NCBI RefSeq assembly: GCF_022682495.2
Contig: NC_071394.1
Span: 31,220,470-31,284,469, forward strand
Reading direction: 5' to 3'
From: Desmodus rotundus
Lineage: Eukaryota > Chordata > Mammalia > Chiroptera > Phyllostomidae
DNA: 64,000 nucleotides
Below are positions 35,311 through 46,561 of this stretch, one piece after another. How positions within the stretch are numbered: the stretch's first letter is position 1; every line of letters begins with the position of its first letter. Below the pieces are notes generated by a model, which made no database searches, was not told where the DNA came from, and was given only the letters and a program-made list of their open reading frames with translations. Made by a program: the position numbers and the translations under genes.

Positions 35311-36499
35311 AGGTAGAGAATATTGGCCGGCGCACCCTCCAGAGCCCGCCTCCGTCTCCGCCCCGTTTTACAGAAAGGGAACAGGTCCAGCAGGCTGTAG
35401 GTCGTGAACGTGGTCAGAGCTAAATCTGGAACCCAGGTCCTGCCTTCTGAGCGCGGCAGAACACTCATTACGGGTTGGAACTGAAGTTTCATAGGCCGCT
35501 TGACCACTACAAGAAAGAAGTTTGTACTTGGACCTTAGTGTTTTTAACCACCCAAACTTGTTAACCAAGTACATTTGCATTTCGTATTATTTTTTAAAAC
35601 AATAATACTATCGTTTATGCAGGGGGTAGAGTGCTTTTAGATATTCCACAGCAATGGAACATACTTCGAACTTGTTAAACTGTTTATGTCTTCACTTTTA
35701 TAATATATGACCTTCTCAAACAAATACCAGGACCTTTCCCCTAACAGTACTTCGAAATAAATTTAGGAATTGAGAAAATGCCCACTTTAGAGCAAGAGAA
35801 AAAAAAAGCATAAGAACTCGCTGAAGTCATGGGGTAATTCTGGACGGACCATTCTTAGCAGGCAGCAAAATTCTAATAGCGCCTTTGTCAAGTTAGGGTA
35901 TTTGGGGAGCAAGCTATCAGTTTTCAGTACTGTGCAAAACTCTTTTTGGGGTTTTTTTTTATGCCTTTGGTTGCCTGAGAATATGTTGTCTTTTTTTTTT
36001 TTCAGATTTCACTGATTTTAATTCACTATACATTAAATCCTTTTCATAAAACAAATTTACGTCTACTAAACTTGAGGGGGTAGGTCAAAATGTTCAGGTG
36101 GTGTGAGAAGTCTGAAGACATGTAATACATAGGACGTTGGGGCCTAGAGAACAGGGCCCAAATTCCTCATTAAATGACTGAAGTTGCAAAGGTTCATGAG
36201 ACAAATTATTTCACTCTTGGTAAACTTTACATTCACTATGGATATAATTGTTACTGAGCTCACCCTGTAAGAGTTTCAGGTCTCTACTTCCATCCCAAGA
36301 TAAGCAATAACGCTTACTTTGTAACAGCAAAAGGGATCCCATGAAGCCCCGAGTGATTAAAGTGCCAAACTAAACCATCACATGTGAGTTCAATCAGATT
36401 CAGTTCAAAATGAGTAAAGCACCCAACAAGAACCATTAAGCATAAATTTCCCCTTGTATGACACTAATTTATTTGCCACCCAAATACACCAATGTCAAC

Positions 36500-36890
<391 letters not shown>

Positions 36891-36978
36891 CTAACAGCAC
36901 AGAAAAGCCGAATATGTTGTCTTGCTGTCAAGCAACATTGGACACAAGTTAGGAACACCGTGGAGTAATAGTGTTAAC

Positions 36979-37085
36979 AATGAAAGAAAAGGAAGGAAGG
37001 AAGGAAGGGAGGAAGAAAGAGAGAGAGAGAGGGAGGGGGGAGGGAGGGAGGAAGAAAAGAAAGAAAGGAAGAAAGAAAAGAAACA
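36979..37085 (+). repeat. GGAA / GA purine-rich microsatellite
   Basis: Tandem GGAA, GAGA and GGGAGG units, all purine on the plus strand for over 100 bases. Intergenic, about 2 kb upstream of the DPY19L4 promoter. Confidence 0.95.
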
Positions 37086-37289
37086 CCGTGACAGGTACCA
37101 GTGCACAAGAAAAGACCCCAGTTTAAAGCAGAACAATGTATGGACGTTGAAAACTCCAAGATATGGCAGGGCCCGTGGAAGTGAACAGAAGATACCAGTG
37201 TCCTGCTTATCAGATGAGCTACTGCAAGAGCTCCACCTCATGGGAGAAAAAAAATACAGTGTTCTCTGAGCACGGCTGTTTTCCAAGTC

Positions 37290-39290
37290 AAGGGTCTTAA
37301 GGTGATGTCTATTCCTCCTGTAGTTCCTTCATAATCACCTCAAGGTGTCGATGGACTTAATTATCAATTTGCCTGTTCTATACAGTAATGGCTAAAGAGA
37401 AGAAATAGCTTCTCATGGAAATATGAAAGAGATAATTATTCAGTCTTTAGATAGAAATCAGTGGAATCGAGATTGTATTCCCTATTAGACAGATTTTTGC
37501 CTCGGCCCCTAAAACTTCCACATAAGGGTAAGAGACTGGATCATTCTATCCCCAGACCAGTATAACTTCAATATGAGAGATATAGGCCACTTTTTATTCA
37601 AAATATATACTTCATTCAAAAGTACAGAATCCTAACTGCTCACAGTGTTGTTGCCTTGCGTTAGGCATTATAGCTGACACTTCAGTAGGCCATTCCATAA
37701 TTCCGTAAGACCAACTGCTTCCAGATGGCAATGCGTATAGCTAGTGGACACATGGCCATGAGATACCTTCTGATTATAATGTGGCTACCACTGCAAATCA
37801 TGGGCTTCTAGTTTCCAGTCCAAGTTTTGAAAGGTCATTGTATTACCCTTTGCCACACCTTGACCAACCCAAACACCTCACATTTTCTCAAATGGTCTTT
37901 TATTTAAAAGAACGATATACTTTCTGCTCCCTTTAGAAGTTTCAGAAGCCCTTCTTTATGCAGTGGATATTTTCAGGAAGTGTTATGAAATGTTCTTTAA
38001 GAGGTTAAGTCTAGCCCTGGCTGGTGTAGCTCGGTGGATTGAGCACAGGCTGAGAACCAAAGGGTCGCTGGTTCAATTCCCAGTCAGGGCACATGCCTGA
38101 GTTGCAGGCCAGGTCTCCAGTGGGGGTTGCATGAGAGGCAACCACACACTGATCTTTCTCTCCCTCTCTTTCTCTAAAAAAAAAGAGGTTAAGTCTTTAG
38201 AAAATGTAAATTAGGAGGTTGTTGTGGTAAACTGGGTAAGAGATAAAGCTTGGCATAAGGCAGTGGAAATAAAAATGTTCAAGGAGAATGAACTCAAAAA
38301 ATGCTGGAGGTAAAAATCTACAGGGCTTGATGACAAACTGGATGTGATAAATGAATTGAAGATGATTCTTGAGGTTTCTATCTTGAAATTAATTACGTGC
38401 TTTCTCCCTGCCACAATGCATTGCCAGGATATGAGAAGAATATAAAGCCCCAGAGGACTTAACTACTTGAAACCAAAAAAATACAAGCAAAGACTGTTTC
38501 AAATATATTCTGCTGTCAAAGGCTTCATCTCATCAGTAACAAGATGATTAATGTGAAATCCTTGTATAGTTCAGCTTTGCTTCTATTAAAGATAAGGAAT
38601 TTTGCTTCATCTTTTATTATGTAATAAAATCTTAATTATTCATTGGTTAACAACACCTTTATATTATTTTTCAATCTCCTTTGTGAAGTCTGAACTAAAT
38701 GTGATTTGTCTTTGAAAACTCTTAACACCCTTACTGCCATTACATTCCAGCTTGTATTTTGGTCATGTTTTATCTCCATTCTTTCAACTCCTTGAAAACA
38801 CACTGTAGGCAAGTATTTTGAGAACTGACTTAAGTCCTCGATAATAGTAAACATTAGCTGTGGTTGTGGCTTAGAAGACCAACATGATAAGTTGTATATT
38901 TTCCACTATCCATGAGAACTATCCTTTGATTTGAGGCTATTTTGTCTTAGTTTGTCACTAGTTCTAATTATGACTATGGGTTAATGGGTTTTTTCCCCTA
39001 TACCTTTTCTGCAGAAAGGTGGATAAAGGGTACGTTGTCGGTTGCTTCCACCAAGCAGGCCTCACTTGTTCCTCATTATTTGAAGCTGTGCTTCAGTGCC
39101 TCCTGAATACATTTGCCCTATTATCACGCATCATAAGAGTCTGCTGTCTTCCTTTCCCACTGACTGGGAGGGCTATAATTATACAAACCGAGTCAACCTT
39201 GGACTATATAATCTTCCTGAGTGGGTTACATTAAACAATGTGCATTCTATTTAAATATTTTTCAATCAAGCATATTAGACATCTTAGGAC
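37290..39290. other. Intergenic, mostly unclassified
   Basis: Apart from the SINE at 38013 I see no gene. 37460-37880 has the mid-GC look of an old LTR or DNA repeat but is not classifiable by eye. Confidence 0.5.
38013..38182 (+). mobile_element. VES-type SINE, relatively young
   Basis: GCCCTGGCTGGTGTAGCTCG head, GGTTCAATTCCCAGTCAGGG box B. An exact 14-base duplication AAGAGGTTAAGTCT flanks it (37999-38012, 38183-38196). Intergenic. Confidence 0.93.
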
Positions 39291-39949
39291 ATTTTTTTTT
39301 TCAACCATCAATGGCACTTAATTTAGGAAGTTTCTATGTAGTACATAGGTATTAACTTCCCTGCTCTCATCATTCCCCTAAAAAAGTCAAAATGATTTTT
39401 AAAAAACTTAACATATAAAATCTCTTAATTTCTCTAAAGTCTTATGTTTTAAAAAAGTTTAAGTGGTACTTCTTCTTTATGACAATACTGCTTTTTAAGG
39501 CAAATTCATAGTCTGTTCTTATACTCACTACAGATTTCTACTCCTTCCTGGGGGGAAAATGGTCAATGCTTCTGCTTGCTTTTAGTAAATTCATTTCTTG
39601 CTTATTATACATGATTACTCCCCATTTGACACCTTCTTAGAAACTTGATTGTTGGATGCATTTTTCATTTGGCAAAAATCTAACAAGGCTTTGCATGGGC
39701 CGCCAAAGTGTCAGAACCAGCAGTGTTGGATGTTCTGGTTTTGAAAAGGAAAATATGTAGAGAGATGCAGACATTCCCAGGAGACTGAATGTAGGAGACT
39801 AACTAGGGTGTGCACAGAGTTCAGAAGGCTGATAGATTCTACTTGATTTTGAATTCTGTGGCTGTCAGCCACCAAAGCCTGCAATGTACTGAATATAAAT
39901 CTGCATAAAAAGAAGTTTGGTTGGGCACAGCAAAATGATGGGGTTGGCT

Positions 39950-40752
39950 TCACTTTGTTCCAAGTGTATCAGACACACGAGAAGGAATAGTATGGGTCAT
40001 CTTCAGTGTGCTGTAACCTGTGTACGATCATGTATGGGCATTTCTGCAAGTGCTCTGTCCACTTAGGCTCCCAGAGAAAAGACACCTCCATCTCTAAATC
40101 ACCTCCTCAGTTCCACAATTTGCAAGGCTGAAATGAAGTTTACAGTTATGTGTCCTTCTAGGTCATCTGGAAGCTGGTTTGCTGGGACATTCCGGGAGAA
40201 CTCGTGTGCCCAAGAGAACAGCAAGACTACCCAGAAGGGTATGCCTTGATGATCTTCACATCATCCACAGGGCGGTCCTGGGAGTTTGTTTCCACAATTC
40301 CTACTCAATTCACCATTCCTATACCCTGACACACATGGCCAAAATGGTGTGTTTGCTGTCAAGCCACTGGGTGGGAGCTAGGGTCACAAAGAACTGGCTT
40401 CCATTGGTGTCTGTCCCTGCATTGGCCATTGCGAGAGTTCCAGCCCCGGTGAAGTTCATCTTCAAATGGCTTGCAAAAGGTAGATGTACCACTTTATCCT
40501 GTCCCTGTTGGGTCACCTGCCTGGATCATGAAGTCTTTGATGGTTCTGTGGGATTTGGTACCATTGCAGTAACCTCCATGAGCTAACTCAACAAAGTTCT
40601 TACAGGTCTTTGGAGCATGCTTCCAGTACAGCCCCAACACAGTGGCCCCCATGCTGGTCTCCAAGTATAGGTTGGGCAGGGGGTGGAGGTGGGGGGGTTG
40701 GGGAGCAAAATCGTTGAAGGGTGAGGTGGAGGTAGGGGATTGCCACCGCCAT
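39950..40752 (-). pseudogene. Processed pseudogene of PPIL1 (cyclophilin-like peptidyl-prolyl isomerase)
   Basis: The minus strand carries an intronless, broken copy of the spliceosomal cyclophilin PPIL1, from an ATG-like start at 40752 to a TAG at 40227. Recognisable blocks are [64 protein letters not shown] and DRPVDDVKIIKAYPSG. The middle and end are frameshifted, and part of the centre (around the GGASIYG block) is lost. The N-terminal 20 codons are disturbed. 3' UTR-like sequence continues left, perhaps as far as the T-run at 39292, which would be the poly(A) tail. The left end given is conservative. Confidence 0.92.
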
Positions 40753-40879
40753 AAGAGAGCCAGTGGAATCTTTCTCCAGCCAGAACATTTTCTTAAGTAG
40801 AGTTTTTCTAGAGTTAAAACTCCTCTAGGAAAAGATTTTTGACCAAATTTCTCATATGAAATAATACTCATAAATAAAG

Positions 40880-41517
40880 CAAAGCATTATTGGTACTAAG
40901 TGGCCTATAATTGAGATTTTCCCAGGCAAAGATTCTATTTTAGTAGGCACTTTCCTGACTTTGTACCAAATCCTTCCTCTCTTCTTTCAGAGAGTAAGCC
41001 CTCTAAATATTTATGAAAGTGAGTTGAGTTGAATTGAATTATATTAGAGATGCCAGATAAAACATAAGACACTTTGCTATAATATATCCCATGCAGCATT
41101 TGGGCCATATTTATACTAAAAATTATTTGTCATTTATCTGAAATTCCCATTTAATTGAATATCCTATTTTCGGTTTTGTTTATTTATTTTTGCCAACTCT
41201 GTCAACCCTATTTATGGATTGAGACTGGCCCAGTGGAAGCCACTTAGCATTGATTACTCTCAGGCCTTTTGGGCACATGTAAATAGAAGATTGAATTCTT
41301 TCTTATGACAGAGGGAGGGCAGTTAGATAGCAGGTGGACCCTTGGTACCTCAAATGCATTAATTCACATGCCTTGACACATGAAATTGCTTCTGCTGTTT
41401 TCCATCCTACAAAGGTCCCAGGCCTAGAGGGATTATAGTGCAGCCCTGGAGCAGCCGCTGTGGATGCTTTACCAGGCATATCGATACCTGTACTGGTTGG
41501 GGACTAATTAAACTTCC
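40880..41517. other. Intergenic
   Basis: No gene or named repeat. Confidence 0.5.
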
Positions 41518-41528
41518 AAATTTAAGGT

Positions 41529-41750
41529 CTCTCTCTCTCTTTAAAAAAAAAATATTTTATTTATTTATTTTTAGACAGAGGGGAAGAGAGAGAGAGGGAG
41601 AAAAATATCAATGTGTGGTTGCTTCTCATGTGCCCCCCCACCAGGGCTCTGGCCTGCAACCCAGGCATATGCTCTGACTGAGAATTGAACCAGTGACCCT
41701 TTGGTTTGCAGGCCAGTGCTCAATCCACTGAGCTCCACCAGCCAGGGCTT
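41529..41750 (-). mobile_element. VES-type SINE
   Basis: Antisense; ends CTCCACCAGCCAGGGC. Exact duplication AAATTTAAGGT at 41518-41528 and 41751-41761. Confidence 0.92.
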
Positions 41751-42360
41751 AAATTTAAGGTATCTTAAAACCAAAAGAGCACAATGATTTTGGAGGAAAA
41801 ATGTTTCCCACCAAAATTATGCCTTATCAACATAACAATTTATGTGTAACCAATTTTTAAAAGTTTTTTAAAAAAAATGTAATATAGTTTAAAAACTAAT
41901 TTATGTGTAAGGGAAATTGCTGATTTTTTTTCTTTTTTAATACAGTAAAAAAAACCCTGTTCATCAACTACATCAATTCAAAAGTAATTTTTAAAAATCT
42001 TGCTAGAATCCTGGATAAGCGCTCTGACTGGGAATAGGGCCCTGAGGAAACATACTACGTATCCAGTAGTTCACAGAAGCTGAAATCATCATGCTTAGGT
42101 AAGTTTCAACCAAACTCTGTATGTGTACGATGTTAAATTTTGAATATTTTAAAAATAATGCTAAAGAAAAGCAAAATTTGCTCTTTAGCACCATTTAAAC
42201 TTATAAAAAAATTTAAAAGAAAACTGTATAGAACCACATTGGATTTCACCTGCAGGAACAAATATAAATTTATTTGTTCAACATATGTCATATACATTGC
42301 GAGCCCTGGAGAGTCACTAAGGATGATATAATGGGAAGGAAGGTACTGTGGGGGCTAAAA

Positions 42361-42900
42361 AAATTAGTACATTTTCTCCCACCTTCTAAGTTCTAGCTAG
42401 GCCAATAATCAAATTAACAGAGGCAGACTAACAAGAGAAAAATCAAAACTTAAAAATGCACATGGGAATTTACATAAGTATGAAAATTCCAAAGACAGGC
42501 AGGCAACACTGGGTACATAGGACATTTTGGACAAAGGAGAAAAGGGGGAAATGAGGCCTTAGGGTTCAGAAGTGACTGAGGAAGAGCAGAACATACATGG
42601 CAGGAAAATCCTTCTGGGCAACTCAGGAACAACGGCACACAGGGGCACCTCGCTAACTGGCCCTGCCTGAAGCCCTCTTATTTACCGTACTTACTTCAAA
42701 TTAGGCTAAGGCAAACCTCCTAAGATTATTCCCTTTCCGAAGCAGGGTGTTCTATCTGAATCTCTGGGGCAGGAAAGTGGGGAGGGCCAAAGGTTCTTTT
42801 GAGTCTTGTTTCTTCATGAACAGCTTAAAATCAATATCCCGAAAGGCAGCTTTGGTTCCTTTCAATACACACTGCCCTGAAGGGAGTTACAATATAGGGA
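42361..42900. repeat. Possible old LTR fragment
   Basis: Purine-rich start and a GC-richer middle (CTAACTGGCCCTGCCTGAAG, TTCTATCTGAATCTCTGGGG) resemble an ancient LTR. Not classifiable by eye. Confidence 0.25.
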
Positions 42901-43264
42901 AGCTGTTTACAGGGAGATCTTACTGAGTCCATTGAGTCAGAAGAGGCCTTCCTCAGAAAAAAGATTTCTGGGTAGCAGTTAGTGAAAAGAGGAATAACAG
43001 GGGGGAAAATGGTGTTTCAGGCAGAGGACACAAAGACTAAAACATTCATTCCTGCAAAGAACTGGAAAAAGTACAAAAAAGTGTAGAGCATGAGGGGAAG
43101 TACCTTGGAAAAAGCTCAAAAAGTAGGTAATTAGGAGTCAGCTCATGCAATATCATACAGAGAGGTGTGGAGTTTTTCCTATAGCAAATGGGAAGCTTTA
43201 CTAAAACGATGTGAAGAACACATAATCATTAAGTTGTGTTCTTGTCAAACACACACAGAGGGTG

Positions 43265-43412
43265 GGAAGACATTATTGGAGGCGATGAATGCTTATGGCG
43301 TCGATTGTGGTGAGGGTTTCACTGGTGCATACTTATTTCCAAACTCATCGAGTTGTGTACACAAATATGTAGTGTTTTGTACCTCAATCATACCTCAGTA
43401 AAGTGGTTAAAA
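43265..43412 (+). mobile_element. Old L1 3' end
   Basis: TTCCAAACTCATCGAGTTGT then GTACCTCAATCATACCTCAG and TAAAGTGGTT, the tail of an old L1. Confidence 0.65.
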
Positions 43413-44530
43413 AGAAAATAACATATAATCAAGTCTGTGTTTTTAACTTAAAAAAGCATGCTGGCAATAAAGGAAAAGGGAATTTGATGCAGAGTCCAAT
43501 ATTGAGGCAAAAAAACTGGTGAGATGCTGGTGCCTGGGTGGTGCTCACCAGAGGAGAGGAAGAATGAGTTCCTTCTCTTGGACCCGTGGCAGTATATGGT
43601 GCTGGTTCCTGAAGTAAAGAGAACGTAAGAAGTGGCTGGTTTGGGGACATAGAAAGGTTTTATTTGAAGCGTGTTGAATTTTAAATGCCTGGGGAGACGT
43701 CTGCATGGAAATGTCCATTACATTGTTGGGTTTAAACATTCCTTGCTCAACAGAGGAGTATGGGGGCAAATGAATGAGTTTGCCCAGCAAATGAATAGAT
43801 GGAGAAGGTGGCTGAGGAAGGAACCATGAGAAACACCATCAGGTAGGGAAGGACGAATCACAAAGGAGGCTGAGAGCTCCACATTTAAAAAAATAATCTT
43901 TTAGTGTTTAACTCTATCACACAGGTTTTAGTTGTGAAGCACTGGCTCAAATTCCAGTGAGTAACAGCAGCTTTGTAACCCACTTGTGAACATTCGCTTT
44001 TATAACATCAATATGCAGCTACTAAACAATTCAGCTTCTGAAGTAATGGCATGCTGGTAATAAAGTAAAATGCAGACCAAAGGAATACTATGAAGACTTA
44101 CTGTGACACAGCAAACAATGAACTACATGTGGGCTGTGCTAGGCAAAGAGGCAGAGCAGGTATGGGAGTACTAACCACATCAACTAGTCTCCAAATCTTA
44201 CTTTATCTTCCAGATCCCTTCCTTTACTTTCTGTAGTACTATAATAGGTTGTTGTGAAGATTCATTTAACCAATGCAATGCTTATTATTATGGAGCATAC
44301 ATGTTCTCAGTGGTTTTGTCATAGCTTCCAGCACAATGATTACCAGCTTGGGTTTGGGCCCCAAATATCCCTCCACCTTTCACATGAACGAATTGTGCTG
44401 AACTACATTGAATAAGGACATTTGCCCTTTAACATAGGTGTAAGCCAGGGGGAAGTCCAGTAGTTTGCTTCTGAACCTTTTTTCCTAGGCCCACATCTTG
44501 CCCTTTAAGAACTCACCCAAAAGGAGGAAG
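43413..44530. other. Intergenic
   Basis: Old-repeat-like composition around 43500-43870; no gene. Confidence 0.5.
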
Positions 44531-44532
44531 CC

Positions 44533-44726
44533 AGCCCTGACTGGTGTGGCTTGGTTGGTTGGGCAGCGTCTCACAAAGCAAAAGGTCACCAGTTCAATTC
44601 CAATCAGGGAACATTCCTAGGTTGTGGGTTCTGTCACCGGTTGGGGTACATGCAAGATTGATGTTTTTCTCCATTTCTCTCCCTCCCTTCCACATCTCTA
44701 AAATAAGTAAATATTTAAAGAAAAAG
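44533..44726 (+). mobile_element. VES-type SINE
   Basis: GCCCTGACTGGTGTGGCTTG head, TCACCAGTTCAATTCCAATC box B. Flanks AAAGGAGGAAGCC and AAAGGAGGCAGC. Confidence 0.88.
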
Positions 44727-45750
44727 AAAGGAGGCAGCAAAAATGTAGATAGAAAAACATTTTTCCCCCCAAAGGCTCACACTTAGTGCTCTTACTCCTG
44801 AATTTCATCCTGGTAGCTCTGTAGTCCTCAAACTTAAATTCTTTTGTCTGGCCCGTGTTTCTTCTTTTTAGCACATGCACTAGAGAATGAATTAGAACAT
44901 AGTTGTATTGATTCAAATTTAAACACAAGACATTCATAAACAGAATATTCTACCAGTGCAGTTCTGTTTTTACTCTTCTCATTAAGAGCATCACCTCCTA
45001 CAGTGGTTCAACTTTAAACTTGACCCAAAGAACTTTGCTTTGAAATAATACGACTGTGTGGAAAGTGGAAAGGAAGCAAGATTGGACTGGAGTTTGTGAT
45101 AGCTGAAGCTGGGTAAAAATACAGTGTTCATTAGTCTATCTAATTTTGTATATATTTTAAAAAAGGACTTTCCCAAGAGCTGAGGAAAGCATGGAGAAAT
45201 TGTATAATTAACTATAAACCTAAAAGATGGACCTTGAAAGTCTTTTTTTATATATTCCAATCTTCTTTATTCCCATTCTCTCACCCTTCCCTATTACCCT
45301 TACCCAACATTCTCCTGAGTGACTATTTTTCTTTTCTGCTATGTGAAGAGCAGCCACCAAGGTACTATTTCAGGGAGCTAAATAGAAAAACCAGTTTAGC
45401 TCAGGCAACTGTTTTCGGTGAAGGCAGGGAAGACCTGAGCAACATTAAAAGCCTGAGACATTGAAGAAAAGAGGAACATGGATCAGCTCAGTGTGCCTAG
45501 AGAACCCTGCCACTTCCCTGCAGATGATGGCAGAGACCAAAAGCTGAGGTACAAATGTGAAAGCAATTGTTCCATTTTTGTAAATGACAATGGCAAGGAC
45601 TGAGACTGAAAAACTTCCCCAGGTGAACTTAACTATTCAGTTAATGCCTATCAAGCACAAATTGAGTGAACAGAAATGTACCTGATATTGAATGAAATGC
45701 ATGCATACTTCCTGCCTTTGCAGTTGTAATAGAAATCCAGAATTGATATA
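44727..45750. other. Intergenic
   Basis: No gene seen. A 76-codon open frame at 45234-45464 has no family resemblance. Confidence 0.5.
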
Positions 45751-45760
45751 CTTGCACTCA

Positions 45761-45967
45761 TTTTAATTTTAAATTTTATTTATTTATTTTTAGAGAGAGG
45801 GGAAGGCAAGGAGAAAGACAGGGAAACACCAATGTGTGGTCGCCTCTCAAGCACCCCCCACTGGGGACCTGGCCCACAACCCAGGCATGTGCCCTGACTG
45901 GGAATCAAACCGGTGACCTTTCAGATTGCAGGCCTGCACTCAATTCACTGAGCCACACCAACCAGGG
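45761..45967 (-). mobile_element. VES-type SINE
   Basis: Antisense; TGTGTGGTCGCCTCTCAAGC and ends CACACCAACCAGGG. Duplication CTTGCACTC at 45751-45759 and 45968-45976. Confidence 0.92.
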
Positions 45968-45984
45968 CTTGCACTCTTAAAAAA

Positions 45985-46167
45985 AAAAAATAAATTTTTA
46001 AAAAATTGATTTTTGAAGAGAGAGAGAGAGAAGCAAACACTGATTTGTTGTTCCACTTATTTATGCATTCATTGGGTCTTTCTTTTACATGCTCTCACTG
46101 GGGATTGATCCCACAACCTTGGTGTATTGGTTCAATGCTCTAACCAACTGAGCTTACTTGGCCAGGG
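45985..46167 (-). mobile_element. VES-type SINE (TTCCACTTA subtype)
   Basis: Antisense; TTGTTCCACTTATTTATGCA, GGGGATTGATCCCACAACC, and ends CTTGGCCAGGG. It lies directly after the previous SINE in the same orientation. Confidence 0.88.
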
Positions 46168-46357
46168 TCAATGTATTTGAGTTCTTTACAAAAATAAGTG
46201 ATACTTAAAATATATGTAGCTCCAAATGGGATAAATCTGTCAAGGCTTAACTATGGTCCAAAAAACAGACAGAATTTGGACTAGACGATATTGGAGAACT
46301 CAGGAAGGACAGTGACTGGAAAAAAGGAGTATATGAAGTTCAGAAAACAGTAAAGAT

Positions 46358-46561
46358 CCATGGGTGCCCAACCTGCAGCCCATGGGCTGCATGAGTCCCA
46401 GGATGGCTATGAATACAGCCCAACACAAAATTGTAAATTTTCTTAAAACCTTTTTTTTTTTGCTCATCAGTTTTCATTGGTGTTTGTGTGTTTAATGTGG
46501 CCCAAGGCAACTCTTCTTCTTCTAGTGTGGCCCAGAGACCCCCAAAAGTTGGACACCCCTG
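46358..46561. mobile_element. hAT-type short element, copy 2
   Basis: Same order of blocks as the copy at 24364 (CCCAACACAAAATTGTAAAT, GCTCATCAGTTTTCATTGG, GTGTGGCCCAGAGACCCCC), ending GTTGGACACCCCTG. In the intergenic region between ESRP1 and DPY19L4. Confidence 0.75.

Larger units (their letters stand above)
34780..35370. promoter_or_regulatory. CpG island and promoter of DPY19L4
   Basis: A sharp rise in G+C and CpG density inside AT-rich surroundings, with many CGG/CCG runs, centred on exon 1. This is the usual form of a TATA-less housekeeping promoter. The transcription start is probably around 35.0-35.3 kb on the minus strand. I see no clear TATA box. No second gene starting rightwards is evident. 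Confidence 0.88.

Noticed and set aside
34614..35316. Long open frames on both strands across the CpG island (162-265 codons)
   Set aside because: They arise from GC-rich, stop-poor sequence. They have Pro/Arg/Gly-rich translations with no family resemblance and overlap the DPY19L4 promoter and 5' UTR.
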